Positions 6,103 through 12,027 of a DNA stretch of 12,027 nucleotides are shown here, piece after piece (the first letter of the stretch is position 1; every line of letters starts with the position of its first letter). Location of the stretch: contig JAGIAF010000080.1 in assembly GCA_017745015.1 (NCBI GenBank), positions 1-12,027 of the forward strand. Reading direction: 5' to 3'. Made by a program: the position numbers and the translations under genes. Below the pieces are notes generated by a model. It made no database searches. It was not told where the DNA came from and saw nothing but the letters and a program-made list of their open reading frames with translations. This DNA is from Bdellovibrio sp. (GTDB lineage Bacteria > Bdellovibrionota > Bdellovibrionia > Bdellovibrionales > Bdellovibrionaceae).

Positions 6103-6570
6103 ATGTTCAAAGAGTTTAAAACCTTCCTCATGAGAGGCAACGTTCTGGATCTGGCTGTCGGTATCATCATTGGTGCCGCCTTCGGTAAGATCGTGAGCTC
6201 TTTTGTCGGCGATGTGCTTATGCCCATCATTGGCTTGGCTATGGGAAAAGTTGATTTTTCAAACTTGTTTGTCGCCCTCAACGGCGAAGCGTATCCAACT
6301 TTGGATGCTGCAAAAAAAGCAGGTGCCGCGACTTTAAACTACGGTCTTTTCATTAATGCGATCATTGATTTCGTGATCGTTGCTTTTGCGATCTTCATGA
6401 TCGTTAAAGCTGCAAATCGCTTCCAGAAAAAAGAGGAAGCAAAAGTCGATACGAAGCAATGCCCAGAATGTTTAACGAATATTCCCCTAGCAGCCCGCAA
6501 ATGTTCTGCGTGCGGATCTTTGCAAACTGGTGGTCCTTTCTCTGGTAAAGCACCAACTATGAATGTCTAA
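6103..6570 (+). CDS. mscL: Large-conductance mechanosensitive channel MscL with zinc-ribbon tail
   Basis: A 155-residue inner-membrane channel that opens under high membrane tension to release solutes after osmotic downshock. The N-terminus MFKEFKTFLMRGNVLDLAVG and the first pore helix (about 13-45, Gly/Ala-rich, ending DVLMPIIG) are classic MscL; a periplasmic loop (46-78) and TM2 (about 80-103) follow. In place of the usual short cytoplasmic helix alone, residues 120-137 hold CPEC-x10-CSAC, a four-cysteine zinc-ribbon signature (Cys120, 123, 134, 137), then a Gly/Pro tail. The start is ATG at 6103, eight bases after GGAAAGGA; an in-frame TTG at 6085 has no such site. It lies 18 bp after the DUF481 gene. 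A zinc-ribbon tail occurs, as far as I recall, in some other MscL proteins, so it is a variant rather than an annotation error. Confidence 0.95.
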   Translation: MFKEFKTFLMRGNVLDLAVGIIIGAAFGKIVSSFVGDVLMPIIGLAMGKVDFSNLFVALNGEAYPTLDAAKKAGAATLNYGLFINAIIDFVIVAFAIFMIVKAANRFQKKEEAKVDTKQCPECLTNIPLAARKCSACGSLQTGGPFSGKAPTMNV

Positions 6571-6608
6571 CCCGCCTACGCTAAAGCTACGGCGGGCATG
6601 CCCGCCGT
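6571..6608 (+). terminator. GC-rich double hairpin after mscL (terminator or REP-like repeat)
   Basis: Directly after the mscL stop, CCCGCC (6571-6576) can pair with GGCGGG (6591-6596); alternatively 6589-6608 is a perfect 20-bp palindrome (ACGGCGGGCA then its complement). The middle GGCGGG can pair with either flank but not both. No run of T follows, so a standard intrinsic terminator is not proven; a REP-like unit protecting the mRNA 3' end is an alternative. Confidence 0.5.
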
Positions 6609-6632
6609 TCAAGACTTCTGTCTAAATTTATC

Positions 6633-6662
6633 ACGGCGTAGCCTCTAAGTGGCGACGGCGTA
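6633..6662 (+). repeat. Phased ACGGCGTA direct repeats upstream of the sigma54-like promoter
   Basis: ACGGCGTA occurs at 6633-6640 and 6655-6662, exactly 22 bp apart; the shorter ACGGCG also occurs at 6589, 44 bp before the first copy. The copies therefore lie on about the same face of the helix, 43-73 bp upstream of the -24 element at 6705. They could be sites for an enhancer-binding activator. Confidence 0.35.
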
Positions 6663-6704
6663 TCATTTTGAAACGTAAACTTTCCTTGCACTGGTGCCGT
6701 TAAT

Positions 6705-6720
6705 TGGTACTGGAATTGCA
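6705..6720 (+). promoter_or_regulatory. Candidate sigma54 (-24/-12) promoter
   Basis: TGGTAC-N5-TTGCA (6705-6720) matches the sigma54 consensus TGGCAC-N5-TTGCA at all but one position, with GG and GC exactly ten bases apart as required. Transcription would start near 6731, about 19 bases before the ATG of the coiled-coil gene, leaving room for its Shine-Dalgarno. No good sigma70 pair is seen in the same spacer. Reliance on an activator is the normal consequence for sigma54 promoters. Confidence 0.55.
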
Positions 6721-6749
6721 TGATTATTCCTGCATCAGGGGGAGAGCAA

Positions 6750-8153
6750 ATGAATTACATTTCACAAGGTATGAAAAAGACATCTGTTCAAATCTTTTTC
6801 ACCATCACATCTTCTCTATTAATAGCTCCTGCAGCCTTTGCGGTCGACACCTCCGCTTGCTATACAAAAGAAATTGCCATTTCAGACAGGGCAAAGTGTG
6901 TAGAGGAGCTTAAGAAAGCTGCCTCCGACGATGATAAGAAAGGTGACTGTTCTGACTTGCAAAAAACTATTGCCGACGCGAAGAGCGATCGAGCGAAAGC
7001 TTGTAAATCTGCTGGTGTAGGAACGGACTGCGAAGACCGCGTAGAAGCTTGTACACAAGCTGCGAGTGAGTCTGGCTATAACACCACTGCAGCACTTTTA
7101 AATGCTGCGGGTGTAAGTTCAGAAATTACTAACGTCATTGGCGGAGCAGGCAAATCACAATCCAGCGGTTGCCCTCAATATACAGCCCAAGACTTTGCTA
7201 CAAAAAAAGACAAATATACAGATGCTCTTGATAAAGCAGAAGATGACCTTGCAAAACTTACTGATGACAAAGCTGACGCCGAAGAAGATTTCAACAAAGA
7301 GATCAATGACCTTCAAGAAGACCTAAATAAAGCTCAAGAAGATCTTGATAAGAAGAAGAATGAAATTTCTGATAAAAAGCGTGAACAAATCGCCGAAATG
7401 CAAAAACAGCAGAATGAGGCGAAGTCTGCCATGCGTGACAATGAAACAAAAATTCTTCAGCTGCGTGGACAGCTGATTTCAACACAAAGAAAATTCGCGA
7501 AAGACATGATCGGTCTTACTGAAAATATGACAACCCTTCAATGTAAGGCTAAGCTTGAAGATGCAAAATCAAAAATGTCTAGCAGCGGTTATACTGGCAC
7601 TGGAAAGCTCTTTCAAAAGAATCAAAGCAAGAAAGATATTTTACTTGCTACATGGAAAGCCTGCATTGATGAATACCAGCAACAGCGCGCTGCCCTGACC
7701 GAAACACAGAATCAACAACTTAAAGAAATTCAGGATCAGATCAATAGAGCGGAAGAAGACAAGGCCACGACTCAAGACACAATCAACTTGGCTCAATCGC
7801 AATTGACAGAAGCCCAAACTCAAGCTGCAAATGAAGTCAGTCAAGCCGAGCAAAGTCTTCTTAAATTGATGCAAAACACGCAAAATAAGATGACCGCTGC
7901 GAAGCAAAAGCTTGATACAAAGTTGCAGAAAATTGCCCAAAGAACTACAGACCTCACTGAAAAGATCAACCGTCTTAATAATCAGTTGGCGACCTTGGGC
8001 GCTGAACCACGCTCAGGAGCGACAGCGACCGCTGCAGATATCTCTGAAGAACTTGCGAGCTATGAAGAAACTCGTGCAACTGCCGTTGCAGCTGCAAAGG
8101 AACTGGGCTGCGGTTTTGCTAAGAAGCTCTCAACTTCAGGCGCGATCAAATAA
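6750..8153 (+). CDS. Secreted coiled-coil protein of unknown function
   Basis: A 467-residue exported protein. The signal peptide has an extended N-region (MNYISQGMKK, then a hydrophobic core) and ends AAFA near residue 31. The mature part has a Cys-rich head (Cys37, 50, 67, 85, 94, 101, 141), two long coiled coils rich in Lys, Glu, Asp and Gln (about 152-250 and 306-415), a short break between them with Cys265 and Cys305, and a tail with Cys454: ten cysteines in all, an even number fitting disulfides. The start at 6750 follows GGGGGAG by about six bases; an ATG at 6720 overlaps the promoter and an ATG at 6771 has its AAGG too close. Similarity to coiled-coil proteins of known role would be mostly compositional, so no function is assigned. 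It is the only gene directly behind the sigma54-like promoter, and a hairpin separates it from the PBP gene. Confidence 0.85.
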   Translation: MNYISQGMKKTSVQIFFTITSSLLIAPAAFAVDTSACYTKEIAISDRAKCVEELKKAASDDDKKGDCSDLQKTIADAKSDRAKACKSAGVGTDCEDRVEACTQAASESGYNTTAALLNAAGVSSEITNVIGGAGKSQSSGCPQYTAQDFATKKDKYTDALDKAEDDLAKLTDDKADAEEDFNKEINDLQEDLNKAQEDLDKKKNEISDKKREQIAEMQKQQNEAKSAMRDNETKILQLRGQLISTQRKFAKDMIGLTENMTTLQCKAKLEDAKSKMSSSGYTGTGKLFQKNQSKKDILLATWKACIDEYQQQRAALTETQNQQLKEIQDQINRAEEDKATTQDTINLAQSQLTEAQTQAANEVSQAEQSLLKLMQNTQNKMTAAKQKLDTKLQKIAQRTTDLTEKINRLNNQLATLGAEPRSGATATAADISEELASYEETRATAVAAAKELGCGFAKKLSTSGAIK

Positions 8154-8182
8154 TCTATACCTCGTCTTCGGACCAGTGTCCC

Positions 8183-8211
8183 TAGACCCTTACCATTCCG
8201 ACTGCTAGAAT
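8183..8211 (+). promoter_or_regulatory. Extended -10 promoter in front of the PBP1A gene
   Basis: TAGAAT (8206-8211) matches the -10 consensus at 5 of 6 positions and carries the extended TGC in front; TAGACC (8183-8188), 17 bp upstream, matches -35 at 4 of 6. Transcription would start near 8218, inside the 5' arm of the hairpin at 8213-8233, so transcripts from here would not form that hairpin. Confidence 0.5.
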
Positions 8212-8212
8212 A

Positions 8213-8233
8213 GGGGCTCGTTAAAGGAGCCCC
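8213..8233 (+). promoter_or_regulatory. Hairpin that contains the Shine-Dalgarno of the PBP1A gene
   Basis: GGGGCTC (8213-8219) and GAGCCCC (8227-8233) form a perfect 7-bp stem, six of seven pairs G-C, around a 7-base loop. The ribosome site AAAGGAG (8223-8229) lies partly in the loop and partly in the 3' arm, nine bases before the GTG start at 8239. In RNA read through from the upstream gene the site would be partly masked. Only two T residues follow, so it is a poor intrinsic terminator. Confidence 0.5.
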
Positions 8234-8238
8234 TTACC

Positions 8239-10923
8239 GTGTTAAAGAAAATCATCCTGGCATTTGTCGGTCTTTGCCTTATTGGAGTCCTTGCACTCTA
8301 TCTTATTCTTCAATCTGTTAAAGCAAGTCTTCCACAACTGATCACGGTCAAAGACTACGAACCACTTTTGGTCAGCCAAGTCTATGATCGCAACGGTAAA
8401 AAGATCGGTGAGTTCTTCCGTGAACGCCGCACACTTGTTCCTTACAACAAAATTCCACCCGATCTGGTGCATGCATTCTTGTCTGCGGAGGACGATCAGT
8501 TCTTCCAACATAAAGGGATCAATCCACAAGCGATCTTTCGTGCTGCACTCGCAAACTTAAGAGCAGGTCGTTCGGTTCAAGGGGGATCGACGATTACTCA
8601 GCAGGTTGCGAAAACATTGCTCCTTTCATCTGAAAAAACTCTGACTCGTAAATTGCGTGATATCTTGCTTGCTCTTGAGATGGAGAAAAATCTTAAGAAA
8701 GAAGACATCTTGTATCTTTACCTGAACCAAATTTATTTCGGCCAAGGCGCTTACGGCGTTGAACAAGCGGCACAAACTTACTATCGTAAACCGGTTAGCA
8801 AGCTGACTCTGCCAGAAATGGCCATCCTTGCGGGACTTCCGCAAGCTCCGAGCGGTTACAGCCCGGTTCGTAATCCGTTAAGAGCAAAAGAACGTCAAGT
8901 GTACGTACTTCACCGTATGGCTGACGTGGGTTACATCACGAAAGAGCAAGCTGAGAAAGCAATCAAAGAACCCGTTAAAGTATTCGTTCGCGAAAACTAT
9001 GAAGAGTACGCTCCATTTTACCTAGAAACTGTTCGTCAGTTGCTCGTCGCTCAATTGGGCGAAAATATGGTTTTGGATAAAGGCCTTCGCATCTACACAA
9101 GCCTTGATTTGCAAAAGCAACTTGCCGCTCAAGAATCTGTGATGGCCGGGCTTAAGAGCCTTGATAAACGCCAAGGTTATCGTGGTCCATTAAAGAATGT
9201 TTCTTCTGATGAAGAAGCTCATAAGTTTATCGCTGACAACCGTACAAAGCTTATCAGTGATTCGACTTCTGAGCGTATTATCCTACCGGAAGGTAAATTT
9301 GCGGACCTCGTTCCTAAGCGCGATGAAAAAGCGACAAAAGATCACCCGCTTCTTCCAACATACATTAAGCTTCAAGACTCCGTTCAAGGCGTTGTCACAA
9401 TGGTTGATGATACTGCTGGTTTGGTTTATGTGCAGCTGCCAGATACTCAAGGCTTGATCGACTTCGACACAATGACTTGGGCGCGTAAGCCCGACACTGA
9501 CAAACGCTACGATCTTTCGACGATAAAAAAACCATCCGAAGCTTTGAAAAAAGGCGATGTGATCTTAGTGAAAGTTGTGGGCGACAGATTCTCCCCATCA
9601 CGTATCATTGCTCAAAGCAAAAAGAAAAATGCACCAACTTTGAGACTTCCAGACTTCTCTCGTTATGTAGATTTGGAATTAGATCAAGAGCCTTTGGTTG
9701 AGGGCGCATTGATTTCTTTGGATCAAGAATCCCAAGATGTTTTGGCGATGGTTGGCGGAACAAGCTTCGCGAAGAGCGAATTCAACCGCGCGATCCAAGC
9801 TCCTCGTCAGACGGGCTCATCCTTTAAATCAATCGTCTATGCTTCAGCTTTGGACAAAGGCTACACTCCCGCCACCCCAATCATGGATGCGCCACTTGTA
9901 TACGAAGAAGGTGGCAACGGTGGTGGTGACGAAGAGGGCCAAGGCGATGCAAAAGTTTGGAAGCCAGCGAATCACTCGAAAAGTTTCGGTGGCGATATCA
10001 TTGTAAGAAATGCGATTGCTCAGTCGCTGAATATCCCGGCGGTTAAGGTGATTGAAGACGTTGGCGTTCCTTGGGCAATTGAATATTCTCACCGCTTGGG
10101 TATCTATAGTCCTTTGAATCAAGACTTCACATTGGTATTGGGTTCAAGCTCTGTCACTTTGTATGAAATGACGAAAGTATTCTCAGAATTTGGTCGCTTG
10201 GGAAAACGCACTCGCCCTCAATTGATTCACAAAGTGGACGATATGAATGGCCAAACAGTGATTCAGTCGATTTCTTTGGATTCACGTTTTGAAAAAGAGA
10301 TGAAACCTTATGACGATGACTTTGAAGCTCGTCGCAAAGACTATCTCACTCTGATGAAAGATCCGGCTCAATTGGAAGCTTTCAAAAAGAAAGATCCGAA
10401 AAAAGCCGCTATGGCTGAACACTTCTTCTTTGAAGATCCGGATCAATTAATCAAACCTACAACTGCGTTCGTCATGACTTCTCTTTTGAAGGGTGTTGTT
10501 GAAGATAAAAAAGGTACTGGTGTTCGTGCTCGCGCATTGGGTCGTGAAGTTGCCGGTAAAACAGGTACTACGAACAACTACTATGACGCGTGGTTTATTG
10601 GCTACAGCCCTCAGATCGCAACTGGTGTGTGGGTGGGCTTTGACAAAGAGAAAAGTCTTGGAAAAGGCGAGGTCGGTGGTCGTTCAGCACTTCCGATTTG
10701 GGTGGATTACATGAAAGCGGCTCATGAGGGACTTCCTCAGATGACTTTCCCTGTTCCAGACGGTATTGTATTTGCGAACATCGATAGTGAAACTGGTAAA
10801 CTCGCTAACGCTTCAACGAAGAGTATTCTTCGCCAAGCATTTATCGAAGGAACCGAGCCGACCGCGGCTTCTAGCAAACAAGAAGAAGCGACCGACTTTT
10901 ACAAACAGGATCTCTCTGAATGA
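8239..10923 (+). CDS. mrcA: Class A penicillin-binding protein, PBP1A type (bifunctional glycosyltransferase/transpeptidase)
   Basis: An 894-residue peptidoglycan synthase with one N-terminal membrane anchor (about 4-26). The GT51 glycosyltransferase domain (about 45-230) shows SAEDDQFFQHKG (82-93, catalytic Glu84), GGSTITQQ (115-122) and YLNQIYFGQGAYGVEQAA (161-178). An OB-like linker region follows (about 300-480), typical of proteobacterial PBP1A. The transpeptidase domain has SSFK (Ser527, Lys530), SLN (596-598) and KTG (774-776). It polymerises lipid II and cross-links glycan strands outside the inner membrane. Unusual are a Gly/Asp/Glu-rich loop (555-571) before the 'VWKPANHS' motif and a charged stretch (about 683-735) before the KTG motif. 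The start is GTG at 8239 after AAAGGAG; its ribosome site is part of a hairpin. The stop overlaps the start of uvrA (ATGA). The symbol follows E. coli PBP1A; an equivalent name would be ponA. Confidence 0.94.
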   Translation: MLKKIILAFVGLCLIGVLALYLILQSVKASLPQLITVKDYEPLLVSQVYDRNGKKIGEFFRERRTLVPYNKIPPDLVHAFLSAEDDQFFQHKGINPQAIFRAALANLRAGRSVQGGSTITQQVAKTLLLSSEKTLTRKLRDILLALEMEKNLKKEDILYLYLNQIYFGQGAYGVEQAAQTYYRKPVSKLTLPEMAILAGLPQAPSGYSPVRNPLRAKERQVYVLHRMADVGYITKEQAEKAIKEPVKVFVRENYEEYAPFYLETVRQLLVAQLGENMVLDKGLRIYTSLDLQKQLAAQESVMAGLKSLDKRQGYRGPLKNVSSDEEAHKFIADNRTKLISDSTSERIILPEGKFADLVPKRDEKATKDHPLLPTYIKLQDSVQGVVTMVDDTAGLVYVQLPDTQGLIDFDTMTWARKPDTDKRYDLSTIKKPSEALKKGDVILVKVVGDRFSPSRIIAQSKKKNAPTLRLPDFSRYVDLELDQEPLVEGALISLDQESQDVLAMVGGTSFAKSEFNRAIQAPRQTGSSFKSIVYASALDKGYTPATPIMDAPLVYEEGGNGGGDEEGQGDAKVWKPANHSKSFGGDIIVRNAIAQSLNIPAVKVIEDVGVPWAIEYSHRLGIYSPLNQDFTLVLGSSSVTLYEMTKVFSEFGRLGKRTRPQLIHKVDDMNGQTVIQSISLDSRFEKEMKPYDDDFEARRKDYLTLMKDPAQLEAFKKKDPKKAAMAEHFFFEDPDQLIKPTTAFVMTSLLKGVVEDKKGTGVRARALGREVAGKTGTTNNYYDAWFIGYSPQIATGVWVGFDKEKSLGKGEVGGRSALPIWVDYMKAAHEGLPQMTFPVPDGIVFANIDSETGKLANASTKSILRQAFIEGTEPTAASSKQEEATDFYKQDLSE

Positions 10924-12027
10924 AGGATATTCACCTCTGGGGGGTGAAACAAAACAATCTTAAGAACATCGAGGTCAAAATTCCTGTCGGCTCAATGACA
11001 GTGATTTGTGGCCCGAGTGGATCAGGGAAATCCTCCTTGGCCTTCGAGACTCTTTTTGCCGAAGGCCAACGTCGCTTCATCGAGAGCATGTCGAACTATG
11101 CTCGTCAGTTCCTTAACAAAGCACCAAAGCCAGACATCGAAGGCATTACGAATATTCCGCCAGCGATTTCTATCGAACAAAAAAATACCGTGAAGAGTTC
11201 GCGTTCTACAGTTGGCACCACAACTGAGATCATCGACTATCTTCGCTTGTTATTTGAAAAAGTGGGTAAGTCTTATTGCCCAACCCATCACTGCCCGACA
11301 GAGAAAGAAAGTGTGACGGAGGCTACTGATAAAGTAATCAAAAACTTTACCGGCAAGCGTGGTTATATTTTGGTGGAAATTTCTGAGGCCGGTCGAGTCG
11401 CCCAAGGCAAGAAGCTGCACTCGCTGCTTTTGCAAGACGGTTACCTGCGTATTTATGTTCCTAAAATTGCACCTCCTTTGAAGCCGGTAGCCAAAGCTGC
11501 GGCTAAAAAGAAAGTCGCAAAAAAAGCTTCTAAAAAAGTTGAAGTTGAAATCCCCGTAGCTCCGCCGATTGTCACTCAAGGTTTAACGACTGAAGAGATG
11601 GGCACCGTCGTTGAGATCGGTGATGCAGCCGCCATCAAAAAAGGCCTTCCCAAAGAAACTTTCTATTTGGTGATCGATCGTATGAGCTTCAACGAAGATG
11701 AGCGTGGTCGCATTGCCGATTCATTGACTCAAGCTTACGAAGCCAGCATCAAATACAATTCAAATTTGATCACTCGCAAAGCCACGATTCTTTCGACTGA
11801 AGGTCAACGCCTGCAAGTGAGCGAAGAATCTTCGTGCCCAATTTGCGGCTACACACCTCCGATGTTGAGTTCAAAGCTTTTCAGCTTCAACTCTCCAATT
11901 GGTGCCTGCCCGACTTGTAAAGGCTTTGGAAATATTTTGGACATCGACGAAGCCAAAGTAATTCCAAATCCTGCGATGAGTTTAGCGCAAGGAGCTTTGA
12001 GCCCCTTCTGGATGCCAAGTGCAGCCC
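10920..12027 (+). CDS. uvrA: Excinuclease ABC subunit A (UvrA), N-terminal part, cut by the right edge
   Basis: 369 codons of a UvrA-type DNA damage sensor for nucleotide excision repair. Seen: Walker A GPSGSGKSS (31-39; most UvrA have V, L or I rather than Pro after the first Gly), 'FAEGQRRFIESMSNYARQFL' region (46-65), Q-loop Gln88 (ISIEQKNT), 'SSRSTVGTTTEIIDYLRLLF' region (93-112), Cys120 and Cys125 in a variant of the first zinc site (usually C-x2-C, here C-x4-C), and the zinc finger CPIC-x20-CPTC (Cys306, 309, 330, 333). The UvrB-binding region (about 130-255) is present, so this is not the UvrA2 type that lacks it, but it contains an extra Lys/Ala/Pro-rich segment (184-217) and about 30 further residues before family similarity resumes at 'FYLVIDRMSFNEDERGRIADS' region (248-268). 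The ATG overlaps the PBP stop by 4 bp, so translation is probably coupled. The second ATPase half lies outside. Confidence 0.92.
   Translation, partial: MKDIHLWGVKQNNLKNIEVKIPVGSMTVICGPSGSGKSSLAFETLFAEGQRRFIESMSNYARQFLNKAPKPDIEGITNIPPAISIEQKNTVKSSRSTVGTTTEIIDYLRLLFEKVGKSYCPTHHCPTEKESVTEATDKVIKNFTGKRGYILVEISEAGRVAQGKKLHSLLLQDGYLRIYVPKIAPPLKPVAKAAAKKKVAKKASKKVEVEIPVAPPIVTQGLTTEEMGTVVEIGDAAAIKKGLPKETFYLVIDRMSFNEDERGRIADSLTQAYEASIKYNSNLITRKATILSTEGQRLQVSEESSCPICGYTPPMLSSKLFSFNSPIGACPTCKGFGNILDIDEAKVIPNPAMSLAQGALSPFWMPSAA

Noticed and set aside
6084..6105. Longer MscL starting at TTG 6085
   Set aside because: The ATG at 6103 has GGAAAGGA at ideal distance and gives the standard MscL N-terminus; the longer form would start before that ribosome site.
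8213..8233. Plain intrinsic terminator of the coiled-coil gene
   Set aside because: The stem is good, but only two T residues follow and the Shine-Dalgarno of the next gene is inside it, so a terminator-only reading does not explain it.
11463..11660. Frameshift or sequencing error producing the Lys-rich part of uvrA
   Set aside because: Family motifs on both sides are in the same frame, with no stop and usual codon use; a paired compensating frameshift is unlikely.
10920..12027. UvrA2 paralogue without the UvrB-binding domain
   Set aside because: The region between the first ATPase motifs and the zinc finger is full length or longer, so the UvrB-binding part is not deleted.

Overview
The window looks like chromosome from a predatory bacterium of the Bdellovibrio type (Bdellovibrionota). 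This is inferred from protein style and gene content, not from a database match: secreted Cys-rich and coiled-coil proteins of no clear family, a deltaproteobacterial-type small protein with a 'HVQTEDWG' core, and an ftsE-ftsX-envC-ctpA cluster. Base composition is moderate and even. I see no insertion sequence, integrase, tRNA, rRNA or CRISPR array, so this reads as ordinary core chromosome with some lineage-specific genes.

Left part (1-5240), all minus strand. Reading in the direction of transcription: a small conserved protein (84 aa), then the tightly packed cluster ftsE-ftsX-envC-ctpA (4-bp overlap, 3-bp gap, 4-bp gap), then a secreted six-cysteine protein, then the first seven codons of another exported protein that runs off the left edge. 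FtsEX is the ATP-driven division transporter that activates a degenerate LytM protein (EnvC) in the periplasm, which in turn switches on cell-wall amidases. CtpA is an S41 serine/lysine protease, so the cluster is an envelope-splitting and envelope-proteolysis unit. ftsX starts with GTG and envC with TTG, both fitting translational coupling.

Middle part (5241-6570). A strong sigma70-type promoter drives a DUF481 outer-membrane barrel protein and, 18 bp later, mscL, the osmotic safety channel, here with a C-terminal four-cysteine zinc-ribbon tail. A GC-rich double hairpin follows.

Right part (6571-12027), plus strand. A sequence fitting a sigma54 (-24/-12) promoter precedes a 467-aa secreted coiled-coil protein. 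A compact control region then combines a sigma70-like extended -10, a 7-bp GC-rich hairpin and the Shine-Dalgarno of the next gene, a class A penicillin-binding protein (PBP1A type). Its stop codon overlaps (ATGA) the start of uvrA, which is cut by the right edge. This UvrA carries an unusual Lys/Ala/Pro-rich, histone-H1-like insertion in its UvrB-binding region.

Most of the window serves the cell envelope: septal wall splitting (FtsEX-EnvC), periplasmic proteolysis (Ctp), wall synthesis (PBP1A), outer membrane (DUF481) and turgor release (MscL). The most notable signals are the layout in front of the PBP gene, the candidate sigma54 promoter with phased upstream repeats, and the UvrA insertion. 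I did not find a clear-cut, wholly new multi-gene system.
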